53,975 bases of DNA. Origin: Bacteroidales bacterium UBA4345 (GTDB lineage: Bacteria; Bacteroidota; Bacteroidia; Bacteroidales; Paludibacteraceae). The position numbers and the translations under genes were made by a program. The stretch covers positions 46,036-100,010 of the forward strand of contig DGTD01000035.1 in assembly GCA_002396385.1 (NCBI GenBank), written 5' to 3'. Below the pieces are notes generated by a model, which had not been told where the DNA came from, made no database searches, and saw nothing but the letters and a program-made list of their open reading frames with translations. Of the stretch, positions 27,740-36,173 are shown piece by piece. How positions within the stretch are numbered: position 1 is the stretch's first letter; each line of letters begins with the position of its first letter.

Positions 27740-30601
27740 TCAGTTGACTTTTTCAATCACATGAATGTCGCGTTGAGGGAAAGGAATAACAATGCCGTTA
27801 GCGTTCAGAGCGTTGTAAATAGCCTCGAGGCAGCGTCCCTTCACCCAATACTTCTTAGCCACATCGGACCAGAGAGAGACAAAAAGATCGACACTGCTTT
27901 CTCCAAATTTGGAAACGACCACCTTCACCCCCTTATCGGTATCGATGGCAAGTCGTCCGTCGTCGAGTTTGTAGTTGCAGGCATTAATAGCGTCGGTAAT
28001 AACCTTTCGCGCCTTGTCAATATCGGTTCCGTAAGCGACACCGACGTTCAGCGGCAGGAACTCGTATTCGTGGTTAGTGGTGAGGTTTTTGAAGTTTTTC
28101 GCGAAAAGCGAGGCATTCAAGAAGGCGATACGGCAGCCGTCGAGCGTAGAAATAGTGGTACTCTGGTAGGCTATTTTCTCCACCTTACCGCGAACCCCGT
28201 CACATTCAATCCATTCGCCCACTTTCAATCGCCCAGTCATCAGCGATATGCCATAGAAGAGGTTCTCGATCAAGTCCTTCATAGCGAAGCCGACACCGGT
28301 AGCCAGACCAGCCGTTACGATTGAGATTCCCGACTTTGGCACCTGCAAAAGGCCGAGGAGCATAATAAAGTACACACCCCAGACCAGCAACGAAGCAAAA
28401 TTGTTGAACATGGTCGCACTCGACTCGGCATCCTTCAAATTTCGGATGATGGAGAAGTGCAGGTAGATGGCCTTCAGCAGATAATTAAAGAACTTGAACA
28501 CGAAGAACAAGGCGATAGCCAGTGTAATTTTGAACACCGACAACTGGATAAGTCCCTGCACATCGATAAAGTTATAGAAGAAAATAGTTTTACAGAACTC
28601 CGTCAGGTTAAAGACATCGGCCGCCAGTATAATAGAGAAGAAGACCGAGAACGAAGCCAACACAGGCACGACGCAGATGCGCAGGAAGTCGAACAGCCAA
28701 GTTTGCGAAATATAATAACTGCGTTGCTTCATATCGCGGACGTTGACCTCAATCTCATTCAGTTTCTTTGCCTTAATGCCATTCAGTTTCACGTCAAGCT
28801 CGTGGGCGGCCTTCCTCATCTTTTCCGACAAGTGTTTTTCCTCCATCTTGCTCAAGATATCGAACAAAGAGGTAACGGTGTGCACACAAGTCAACTGGAA
28901 GAGCCACCATATGAAAATCTGCAAAGCCATAAACGTGTATCCCTTAAAGGAGACAACCAGCGAGACGACCATAACCATGAACGACAGCCAGGCGTAGATA
29001 ACGTCGCTGTGGGTCAGTTTCTCTTCGGCGCGAGTCAGTTCCAACTCCTTTTGCGCCACGGCCTCGCGCGACTCCCTCAGTTTTTTATCGCGCATTTTTT
29101 CGTCCAAGAGAGAGAGTTCCGGGCTTTCCTCATCTAAAAAGTACTTAGGTTTTCCAGAGACCGTAACAGCCGCCAGGTTTTCGGCCCGCATCCACGTCTC
29201 GAGTTTCAGTCTGACATTTTCCTTCACCTTCTTCCCCACCTTGAAACGGAATTTCCGGTTCACCCACCACTGGAGTAGGCAGAACAGGGCCACCACCAAA
29301 GGAAAGCCAAGGTTAAGCACATCGTTAGGAACGAACACAATACGCAGGCATATAATGAGGAAGCCCATCAGCAGCATCGGCATATAGAGTACCAATCCGC
29401 CCTTTATATAGTCGCCGGGCAGTCGGACCAGCAGCGAGAGCAAGATAACGCCCAACAACCAAGCGTATTCGATGAGCAGTTTGGAAGCCATGACCAGAAA
29501 ATTCTGGTGCATAAACGAGATAACCACCATCAGTGCGATGGCAAACAAGATGACGGCGAGGGTAAGGGCCGTACAAACTCGTTTGTCTTTGCTGGTATTG
29601 GCAAATTTACGCAGGAAGGAAAAACGGGTAGTGTCTTTCTTCTTTTTCGAGTAGACCGAAAGTCCCTTGGTTATAAGCGAGGCAAGGAATCCGGCCACCA
29701 GCATATAGAAGAGCGAGAACAAGATAAGGCCGAACACCACCGACCCACGCCACTCGGAGCGTAGCCTTTTGTCTCCTTTCTCAATATACTTTTCCTGAAT
29801 CTCGTGGGAAGCCTTAAACAGATAGAAAGGCAGTTTTTTCAGAATACCCAGATAAGAGTCGCCCCCTTCGACAAAGAGTTCGCGTTGCAGTTTCTGGTAG
29901 CGTTTTTCAGCAAAGTCGTTAGCGTCTTTAAGGTGGGTCTGTACGAACTCGTAGTGTTCGTTATCGGCCTGCACCTCGGCAAGCATTCTTTTATACGAAT
30001 CGAGCAAGGCATTGGCATATTCAAGGCAGGCTGCACGGTCAGCAATACCAACCGAATCGAGCATATATTCCTTCATTTTAGCCATAGCAGCGGTATCATT
30101 CCGCATTTCCCTGCCCATCTGTCTCATCCGTTCCTTCACCACCTTGACCGAGTCGGCCGACATACCGGCAAACATAGAGTCGCGGGCCGAGGACGTCATT
30201 GGAGGAATTTTCTCGAGAGAACTGATAAGTTCGGTGTAACGCTCAATCTCACCGTTCATTGTATTCACGATGCTGTTGAACGGTTTCAGCTGGTTCGAGA
30301 AATCATTATATAGCGAAGTAGCCTCGTTGCAGGCGTAGGCCAGGTCGAACGTATAGTCTTGTTTTTGGGAGTAGAGCATCAGTCCAATCTGATTACTGCG
30401 CTGCATCACCTCCAAGATTTGTGAATGTTGTTCCTTGTTCTTTCTTTGGTACCAAACCTCCATGTTTTTCTGGTCCTTCAGGTTCTGTTCCAGTTCCAAA
30501 CGAAGGACAGCCAGCGTTTTAGCAAGCGACTGTTCCTTAAGTACCGCAAAAGCAGGAGTTACCGCCAGCAGCAACAGCAATGCCGAGATTATTTTTTTCA
30601 T
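27740..30601 (-). CDS. Large MscS-family mechanosensitive channel
   Basis: A 953-residue protein from ATG 30601, chosen because it begins a signal peptide (MKKIISALLLLLAVTPAFA) and lies just after the -7 box; longer in-frame starts lack this. A long periplasmic helical domain of about 250 residues is followed by many membrane helices, then the MscS core: 'TAGLATGVGFAMKDLIENL' (pore helix), 'FYGISLMTGRLKVGEWIECDGVRGKVEKI', 'TTISTLDGCRIAFLNASLF' and a C-terminal alpha-beta domain. The layout is that of MscK/MscM-type channels, which release solutes on osmotic downshock. Confidence 0.9.
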   Translation of the reverse strand: MKKIISALLLLLAVTPAFAVLKEQSLAKTLAVLRLELEQNLKDQKNMEVWYQRKNKEQHSQILEVMQRSNQIGLMLYSQKQDYTFDLAYACNEATSLYNDFSNQLKPFNSIVNTMNGEIERYTELISSLEKIPPMTSSARDSMFAGMSADSVKVVKERMRQMGREMRNDTAAMAKMKEYMLDSVGIADRAACLEYANALLDSYKRMLAEVQADNEHYEFVQTHLKDANDFAEKRYQKLQRELFVEGGDSYLGILKKLPFYLFKASHEIQEKYIEKGDKRLRSEWRGSVVFGLILFSLFYMLVAGFLASLITKGLSVYSKKKKDTTRFSFLRKFANTSKDKRVCTALTLAVILFAIALMVVISFMHQNFLVMASKLLIEYAWLLGVILLSLLVRLPGDYIKGGLVLYMPMLLMGFLIICLRIVFVPNDVLNLGFPLVVALFCLLQWWVNRKFRFKVGKKVKENVRLKLETWMRAENLAAVTVSGKPKYFLDEESPELSLLDEKMRDKKLRESREAVAQKELELTRAEEKLTHSDVIYAWLSFMVMVVSLVVSFKGYTFMALQIFIWWLFQLTCVHTVTSLFDILSKMEEKHLSEKMRKAAHELDVKLNGIKAKKLNEIEVNVRDMKQRSYYISQTWLFDFLRICVVPVLASFSVFFSIILAADVFNLTEFCKTIFFYNFIDVQGLIQLSVFKITLAIALFFVFKFFNYLLKAIYLHFSIIRNLKDAESSATMFNNFASLLVWGVYFIMLLGLLQVPKSGISIVTAGLATGVGFAMKDLIENLFYGISLMTGRLKVGEWIECDGVRGKVEKIAYQSTTISTLDGCRIAFLNASLFAKNFKNLTTNHEYEFLPLNVGVAYGTDIDKARKVITDAINACNYKLDDGRLAIDTDKGVKVVVSKFGESSVDLFVSLWSDVAKKYWVKGRCLEAIYNALNANGIVIPFPQRDIHVIEKVN

Positions 30602-30630
30602 GCCGTGATATAATGAGAAAGTGTTTTGTG

Positions 30631-30638
30631 CAAATTTA
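30631..30638 (-). promoter_or_regulatory. -7 box of the MscS-type channel gene
   Basis: TAAATTTG on the minus strand, 29 bp before the ATG. Confidence 0.5.
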
Positions 30639-30690
30639 ATAAAAAGCGGCTGTATAAAAACGCAGAAACCCATGAAAGGGCACAAAAAAA

Positions 30691-30720
30691 GGGACGCCCA
30701 CCACCAACGGCAGCCGTCCC
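30691..30720 (-). terminator. Terminator of the rubrerythrin gene
   Basis: GGGACG / CGTCCC arms with an 18-nt loop and a T run on the minus strand (A run 30684-30690 on plus), 40 bp past the stop. Confidence 0.65.
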
Positions 30721-30759
30721 CAACAGATATGTTAACTAATTATGAAAAGGAAACAGTTC

Positions 30760-31314
30760 TTACTTCTTGTCGGCAAAGTAGCGGTTCCACAAGCCAGCGA
30801 AACCGGCACCATGGCGTGCTTCATCCTTCGCCATTTCATGAACAGTATCGTGAATAGCATCGTAGTTCAAAGCCTTAGCGTTCTTAGCAATACGCAATTT
30901 GTCTTCGCATGCGCCCTGTTCAGCCAGCATACGTTTGCGCACATTGTCCTTGGTCGAGCCCAAGACGTCGCCAAGCAGTTCGGCGAACTTAGCCGCATGT
31001 TCAGCCTCTTCAAAAGCGTAGCGCTTGAAGGCTTCAGCAATTTCCGGATAACCCTCGCGGTCGGCCTGACGACTCATCGCCAAGTACATACCCACCTCGC
31101 CACACTCGCCATTGAAGTGCGCGTTGAGGTCCTTGATCATTTCAGCATTATCGACCTTTCCGTCGCCAATATGGTGTTCGCACGCAAAAGAGAGCGCACC
31201 ATCTTCCGACACTTCTTTAAACTTGCTGCCAGGCACTTTGCAAACCGGGCACTTTTCAGGAGCGGCATCACCCTCGTGAACATAACCGCAAACCGGACAA
31301 ATGAATTTAGCCAT
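30760..31314 (-). CDS. rbr: Rubrerythrin with N-terminal rubredoxin domain
   Basis: A 184-residue non-haem iron peroxidase. The rubredoxin site is Cys6, Cys9, Cys22, Cys25 (CPVCG...CPVCK) at the N-terminus, followed by a four-helix ferritin-like di-iron domain ('[17 protein letters not shown]', '[13 protein letters not shown]', '[16 protein letters not shown]'). Classical rubrerythrin has the rubredoxin at the C-terminus, so this is the 'reverse' type common in anaerobes. It reduces hydrogen peroxide. It sits 37 bp downstream of a PerR-like gene, so peroxide control is likely. Confidence 0.93.
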   Translation of the reverse strand: MAKFICPVCGYVHEGDAAPEKCPVCKVPGSKFKEVSEDGALSFACEHHIGDGKVDNAEMIKDLNAHFNGECGEVGMYLAMSRQADREGYPEIAEAFKRYAFEEAEHAAKFAELLGDVLGSTKDNVRKRMLAEQGACEDKLRIAKNAKALNYDAIHDTVHEMAKDEARHGAGFAGLWNRYFADKK

Positions 31315-31351
31315 AATTTTTGTGTATTTGTTTTGTTGTTAATTAATAGAA

Positions 31352-31774
31352 TCAGTCTTTTTTGTTTTTACACATTTCACACACACCCTTGTAGCTGATT
31401 TCGACAGAAGAAATCAACAGCTTACCAATTTGCTGCTTATAGAGGCTTACCAGTTCGGGAAGCTCCTCTTGGAAAATGTCGTAAACCCTACCGCAAACCT
31501 GGCACTGGAAGTGGGCATGGGGTTTGACATCGCCGTCGAAACGCGTGGTGTGCTCATCAATGTTCAACATCAGCGCTACTTTCTTATCGGAAAACAACTT
31601 CAACGTATTGTAAAGAGTGGTTTTCGACAAAGTCGGCAGCAGGGGCAGTAATGCCGTATAGATTTCCTCGACAGTCGGATGCGTCTTATGACTTAGCAAA
31701 TAATCCATAATCGCCATTCGTTGTGCAGAAGGCCTAATGCCATGACTAGACAAGTAGTCTTTTGTCTGTTCCAT
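31352..31774 (-). CDS. Fur family transcriptional regulator, PerR-like
   Basis: A 140-residue repressor. A winged-helix DNA-binding domain ('RPSAQRMAIMDYLLSHKTHPTVEEIY', 'LSKTTLYNTLKLFSDK', quoted in parts) precedes the dimerisation domain with 'HAHFQCQVCGRVYDI' and 'CEMC', two CxxC pairs for structural zinc, and metal-sensing His/Asp residues ('DEHTTRFDGDVKPHAH'). Adjacent rubrerythrin on the same strand argues for PerR (peroxide) rather than Fur (iron). The transcript probably covers both genes. Confidence 0.9.
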   Translation of the reverse strand: MEQTKDYLSSHGIRPSAQRMAIMDYLLSHKTHPTVEEIYTALLPLLPTLSKTTLYNTLKLFSDKKVALMLNIDEHTTRFDGDVKPHAHFQCQVCGRVYDIFQEELPELVSLYKQQIGKLLISSVEISYKGVCEMCKNKKD

Positions 31775-31802
31775 CGGTTTGTATCTGTTTATAATTACAT
31801 TA

Positions 31803-31833
31803 CAAAGATAGAAAGCTTCTTGAAAAGAACAAA
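31803..31833 (-). promoter_or_regulatory. Promoter of the PerR-like/rubrerythrin unit
   Basis: On the minus strand TTTG (31833-31830) and TATCTTTG (31810-31803), spacer 19 bp, 28 bp before the ATG. Confidence 0.65.
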
Positions 31834-31998
31834 AGATTCGGGCAAATATTTTGTATTTATTTCATTTTTGTAATCATTTTAAATAATTCAGATAGCTTTA
31901 AGAGAGGAAAAAATCGGGCAAAAAAGCCAACCTACGGAGAAGCAGGCGAGAAAGTATGAATAATAGGAATGTTTCGACAAAGTGAGAAGGGAATTTTG

Positions 31999-32006
31999 TA
32001 ATTTTG
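31999..32006 (+). promoter_or_regulatory. -7 box immediately before the YgiQ-type gene
   Basis: TAATTTTG ends only 8 bp before the ATG at 32015. If used, the transcript would have an almost absent leader. No other match to the consensus lies in 31850-31998. Confidence 0.5.
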
Positions 32007-32014
32007 CCACAATT

Positions 32015-34069
32015 ATGGCAAAAGAACTGCAACTTACCGATTTTTTACCCACAACCAAAAAAGAACTCGAGATACGCGGCTGGGAAGAAGTAGACGTCAT
32101 CCTGTTTTCAGGCGACGCCTATGTCGACCATCCCTCGTTTGCCGGGGCGGTAGTGGGCCGCATATTGGAAAGTTACGGTCTACGGGTAGCCATTGTTCCC
32201 CAACCGAACTGGCGTGACGACCTGCGCGACTTCAAGAAGCTAGGGCGTCCGCGTCTGTTTTTTGCCGTATCGGCCGGTTGCATGGACAGCATGGTGAACC
32301 ACTACACGGCAAACCGGCGTTTAAGGAGCGACGACGCCTACTCACCAAACGGTCAGGCGGGTTTCCGTCCGGACCGCGCGACAGTGGTTTACACCAAAAT
32401 ACTGAAAGAGTTGTGGCCCGACGTTCCCGTCATTATCGGAGGCATAGAGGCCTCGCTGCGCCGAGTGTCGCACTACGACTATTGGGACGACGAGCTGAAG
32501 CCCTGCATCTTGAAAGACTGCGGTGCCGACCTGCTGACCTACGGAATGGGAGAACTGCCCCTAAAAGAAATCGTAAGGCAGGCAAAAGCCGGCATCAAGG
32601 TAAGCGAGATGCACAACATACCACAAAGCGTCTACCTTGTGGCCAACGACCAGATACCCGACTACGAAGGCGCAGAGACCACCACCCTGTTCAGCCACCA
32701 GCAGTGCCTGAAAGACAAGATGTGCCAAGCCAAGAACTTCAAGATTGTAGAAGAGGAGAGCAACAAGATGCATGCCAACCGCCTGCTCCAGCAACTGGAC
32801 GACAAACTGACGGCCGTCATCAATCCGCCCTACCCTACTATGACCACGGCCGACCTCGACGCCACCTATGAGTTGCCCTTCACCCGCCAGCCGCACCCAA
32901 AATACAAAGGCAAGACGATACCCGCCTACGAAATGATCAAGTTCTCGGTCAACATTCACCGCGGATGTTTCGGCGGATGCTCGTTCTGCACCATATCGGC
33001 ACACCAGGGCAAACAGATTGTATCGCGCAGCAAGGAATCGGTCCTCCGTGAAGTGAAGAAGGTGATGGAGCTACCCGACTTCAAAGGCTACCTGAGCGAC
33101 TTGGGCGGCCCCAGCGCCGACATGTACCAGCTACACGGCAAAGACCAGAACATTTGCGGCAAGTGCAAACGCTGGTCGTGCATACACCCGAACGTGTGCA
33201 AGAACCTGAACACCAATCTGGCCCCATTGCTCGACCTCTACAAAGCCGTCGACTCGTTGCCAGGCATAAAGAAATCGTTCATCGGCAGCGGCATCCGCTA
33301 CGACCTGCTGCTCCACCAAGACCCCGACCCCAAAGTAAACGAAACCCACCAGAAATACATGGAGGAGCTGATAGCACACCATGTGAGCGGACGTTTGAAG
33401 GTAGCCCCCGAGCACACCAGCGACGCCGTACTGAACATGATGCGCAAACCCAGCTTCAAACTATTTTACGAATTCAAGAAGGTATTTGACCGGGTAAACG
33501 ACAAATACGGACTGAAACAACAACTTATACCTTACTTTATATCGAGCCACCCCGGCTGCAAAGCCGAGAACATGGCCGAACTGGCATGCGAGACGCACCG
33601 GCTGAACTTCCAGCTTGAGCAGGTGCAGGACTTCACACCCACCCCTATGACGCTGTCGACCGAGATGTACTACACAGGCATACACCCCTACACCCTGGAA
33701 CCCGTGTTTACCGCGCACGACAAAGACGAGAAACTGGCGCAACGTCAATTCTTCTTCTGGTACAAGCCCGAATTCCGAAACCAGATTATGCGCGAGCTGC
33801 AGCGCATGAAACGTCCCGACCTTATACAGCAACTCTTCTCGGGAAAGGTGTCTGTTTTCAGTTCTTTCGAGCGGAACGGACACAGCAGCGGCTACAAAGG
33901 CACCAACAGCCAGGGCAACCGGAACGACGACCGCAGAAGTCAAAACAACAGAAACGACAACCGACGCGCCGGCAACGACTATGGGAACAGAAGGAACAAC
34001 GGGAACAGACGCGACAACAACGACCGCAGCAACTATAGCGGAAACAAGGGCGGAGGCAGACGCCGCTAA
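32015..34069 (+). CDS. ygiQ: YgiQ family radical SAM protein
   Basis: A 684-residue protein from ATG 32015; this start gives the family N-terminus 'LTDFLPTTKKELEIRGWEEV' and 'DAYVDHPSFAGAVVGRILE', and the longer frame at 31982 would begin upstream of the promoter box. The cluster motif is Cys318-xxx-Cys322-xx-Cys325 (CFGGCSFC). A second Cys cluster (ICGKCKRWSCIHPNVC) is also typical. The last 65 or so residues are a disordered Asn/Arg/Asp/Gly tail (repeats of RNDNRR and GNRR type) that may bind RNA. Enzymatic role of YgiQ is not established. Confidence 0.93.
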   Translation: MAKELQLTDFLPTTKKELEIRGWEEVDVILFSGDAYVDHPSFAGAVVGRILESYGLRVAIVPQPNWRDDLRDFKKLGRPRLFFAVSAGCMDSMVNHYTANRRLRSDDAYSPNGQAGFRPDRATVVYTKILKELWPDVPVIIGGIEASLRRVSHYDYWDDELKPCILKDCGADLLTYGMGELPLKEIVRQAKAGIKVSEMHNIPQSVYLVANDQIPDYEGAETTTLFSHQQCLKDKMCQAKNFKIVEEESNKMHANRLLQQLDDKLTAVINPPYPTMTTADLDATYELPFTRQPHPKYKGKTIPAYEMIKFSVNIHRGCFGGCSFCTISAHQGKQIVSRSKESVLREVKKVMELPDFKGYLSDLGGPSADMYQLHGKDQNICGKCKRWSCIHPNVCKNLNTNLAPLLDLYKAVDSLPGIKKSFIGSGIRYDLLLHQDPDPKVNETHQKYMEELIAHHVSGRLKVAPEHTSDAVLNMMRKPSFKLFYEFKKVFDRVNDKYGLKQQLIPYFISSHPGCKAENMAELACETHRLNFQLEQVQDFTPTPMTLSTEMYYTGIHPYTLEPVFTAHDKDEKLAQRQFFFWYKPEFRNQIMRELQRMKRPDLIQQLFSGKVSVFSSFERNGHSSGYKGTNSQGNRNDDRRSQNNRNDNRRAGNDYGNRRNNGNRRDNNDRSNYSGNKGGGRRR

Positions 34070-34111
34070 CCGCCACCACCCCCCCAAAAAACAAAATTCC
34101 CCCTTACCCTC

Positions 34112-34176
34112 CCCGTTAAGGTTTCAGGCTCTGTCCTGAGACGGCAGAGAGGAGGAGTCATTATCGTCTTAACGGG
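34112..34176. other. Long-range inverted repeat with an inner hairpin (possible structured RNA or terminator)
   Basis: CCCGTTAAG (34112-34120) is perfectly complementary to CTTAACGGG (34168-34176), enclosing 47 nt that contain a smaller TCAGG / CCTGA hairpin. It lies between the ygiQ-type stop and the first PspC promoter. There is no T run right after it, so it is not a classical terminator. Nothing else is recognised in 34070-34248. Confidence 0.35.
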
Positions 34177-34248
34177 CTCTAAGATTTACGGTATTTTATT
34201 TTTCAAAATTTTTTTCTATGTTTTACAGCATATTTTAAATTTTATTTA

Positions 34249-34256
34249 TAAATTTG
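34249..34256 (+). promoter_or_regulatory. -7 box of the first PspC gene
   Basis: TAAATTTG, 52 bp before the ATG. Confidence 0.5.
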
Positions 34257-34308
34257 CAGTGAAAATAAGAGAGAAATAAATTTCAGTATTGATTTAAAAG
34301 AGTTGCTT

Positions 34309-34545
34309 ATGGAAAAGAAGAAAGAGAAAGTGCTCCTGTTTGGAGACGATGAGAAGGTAGCAGGTGTAGTTGCGGGTGTAGCCAACTACTTCAACGGAAA
34401 CATCAAGGCGTTCAGGGCCGCGTATGGTACACTTACCATTCTAACAGGCCTTATACCTGGAATTTTAGCCTACATAGCGTTGGCATTCGTCATGGTAATC
34501 AACGAAGAGCACCAAAACGGCTCTACGCTAATGGAAACAAAATAA
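34309..34545 (+). CDS. Mini PspC-domain membrane protein (first)
   Basis: A 78-residue protein from ATG 34309 (a TTG lies two codons upstream in frame). 'DDEKVAGVVAGVANYFNGN' followed by 'RAAYGTLTILTGLIPGILAYIALAFVM' is the PspC domain: a short amphipathic start and one or two membrane helices. In other bacteria PspC senses inner-membrane stress with PspA. No pspA is nearby. Confidence 0.85.
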   Translation: MEKKKEKVLLFGDDEKVAGVVAGVANYFNGNIKAFRAAYGTLTILTGLIPGILAYIALAFVMVINEEHQNGSTLMETK

Positions 34546-34650
34546 AAGAATAGAACTTTTTTCGATATTAGTATTTGTGAGAAGGCGGGTTGACTTAAAC
34601 AGCAATTCGCTTTTTTTGTGCAATGATTAGGAATGTCTGTCCAAAAATTT

Positions 34651-34658
34651 TATCTTTG
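34651..34658 (+). promoter_or_regulatory. -7 box of the second PspC gene
   Basis: TATCTTTG, 37 bp before ATG 34696. It excludes a longer frame starting at 34633. Confidence 0.6.
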
Positions 34659-34695
34659 GAAAGAACAAAAACGCGAACTAAAAACTATAAAAGAT

Positions 34696-34878
34696 ATGGC
34701 GAAACAACTTAAAAGATCGAGCGACAAAATGATATCGGGCGTGATTGCAGGCTTGGCCGACTATATGGACATAGACCACACACTGGCCAGAATCCTATTT
34801 GCCGTATTCACGTTTTTCACCGGTTGGATTGGCGGACTTGTATGTTACCTGATCTGCCTGGCGCTTATGAAAGACTAA
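34696..34878 (+). CDS. Mini PspC-domain membrane protein (second)
   Basis: A 60-residue protein from ATG 34696. 'SSDKMISGVIAGLADYMDID', 'RILFAVFTFFTGWIGGLVCY' and 'LICLALMK' match PspC. It is related to the gene at 34309 but has its own promoter, so the two can be controlled separately. Confidence 0.85.
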   Translation: MAKQLKRSSDKMISGVIAGLADYMDIDHTLARILFAVFTFFTGWIGGLVCYLICLALMKD

Positions 34879-34943
34879 CCACCATTCGGAGAAAGACGTT
34901 ACAAAAGACTCCTTGTTGACGTGTTCATTTTCTGAACATTTTG

Positions 34944-34980
34944 CCCCGTCTCACCTTTGGGTATAAAGAGAGGCGGGGTT
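34944..34980. terminator. Hairpin between the second PspC gene and the AraC gene
   Basis: CCCCG / CGGGG arms extended by TCTC / GAGA with a 2-nt bulge, then TTTG. It lies between convergent genes and could serve either. Confidence 0.55.
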
Positions 34981-35037
34981 TGTTATGGAGATTGGGGAAA
35001 CAATCCCCAAAAAGCAGGCGGTGTAAGGAAACGAGTC

Positions 35038-35931
35038 TTATTCCCCACTCTGCATACGCTGTCGGAACTTGCGTGGCGAGCAACCGAAGCGCGCCCTGAC
35101 ATATTTACCGAAGAACGAGATATTCTCGAAGCCCAGTTTTTCGGCCACCTCCTTAATACTCATGTCGGCACGGTGCAACAGCATACGAATGTCGGCATCG
35201 ACATACGAGCGAATCCAGTCGGAAGTTGTTTTCTGGCTCATCATCTTACAGACCATAGAGAGGTATTTGGGGCTTACGCACAACTCACCCGAATAGTATT
35301 CCACCGTCTGCCTTTTAGGCTCAGTCTTTTCCAACAAAGCCAAGAAGCGTTGGAAGAGCAAATTACCCTGGGTAATGCCTTTTTCAGAGACAGGGACGTC
35401 GAGTTCCTCTTCCAAATGGTCGCAGAAGTCGAGCAAGACAGCCTGCACCAAAGCAAGCAACACCTGTTTTTTGTGCGGTGTAGGCGGTTCGTCCAGCTTT
35501 TGTCGGATAAACATAAAATAGTTTTCGAACCAGGCCTCCATCGGAAGTTTCCGAAGGTCGTGTATATAAAAGGCACGGTTCCACAAGTCGAGGTTCGCGT
35601 TAAGCGAAGCCCTGACCAGCCGGTCAGATATGAATATCATACGGCATTCGGCATCGGCGCTGAACGCCCAGTTCCTTAAATCGTTGCCAGTAAGAATAAA
35701 AGAGACCTCGCCCGCACTAATCTGTTCCACAACAGAGTTCACCTCGAACCTGACACTTCCCTTTATACAGAATAATATCAGATTCATCTGCATTTTCAAA
35801 GGTTTTGTTGTCGGCACGCTAGAAACAGACTCAATCAAAGCCAGATCGTCATCAATTACACAGTCTAATTTCAGTCCGCTTTTTTCTTGGAGTTTAAGAA
35901 TATCGACTTCAATAGCAGTATTATTTTCCAT
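35038..35931 (-). CDS. AraC family transcriptional regulator
   Basis: A 297-residue regulator. The N-terminal half is a cupin-like sensor ('NLILFCIKGSVRFEVNSVVEQI', quoted in part). The C-terminal pair of helix-turn-helix motifs includes 'LCVSPKYLSMVCKMMSQKT' and 'MSIKEVAEKLGFENISFFGKYVRARFGCSPRKFR' (in parts). Bacteroidota carry many such orphan regulators; the target is unknown. It is divergent from ahcY across a 242-bp AT-rich spacer, which could hold its binding sites. Confidence 0.9.
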   Translation of the reverse strand: MENNTAIEVDILKLQEKSGLKLDCVIDDDLALIESVSSVPTTKPLKMQMNLILFCIKGSVRFEVNSVVEQISAGEVSFILTGNDLRNWAFSADAECRMIFISDRLVRASLNANLDLWNRAFYIHDLRKLPMEAWFENYFMFIRQKLDEPPTPHKKQVLLALVQAVLLDFCDHLEEELDVPVSEKGITQGNLLFQRFLALLEKTEPKRQTVEYYSGELCVSPKYLSMVCKMMSQKTTSDWIRSYVDADIRMLLHRADMSIKEVAEKLGFENISFFGKYVRARFGCSPRKFRQRMQSGE

Positions 35932-36132
35932 AGGCTAAATAATTATATGCCAAAATAAACAAAAAAAAGGAAATAAAGAACACTTTTATACATTTTTTTC
36001 AAAAAAGTAATTTTCACAAAAGAGGGGACCATAACGGCAAACGCCCCAACCATAAAACAATAACATGAAATACCACAAAATATAACATATATATACCAAG
36101 AAATATTTCAGACCTATACCATAAAAATTAAG

Positions 36133-36140
36133 TATCTTTG
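36133..36140 (+). promoter_or_regulatory. -7 box of ahcY
   Basis: TATCTTTG, 33 bp before ATG 36174. It rules out an in-frame start at 36138 that overlaps it. Confidence 0.6.
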
Positions 36141-36173
36141 CGAAAGAATCAAAAACAACAACATAAACAACTG

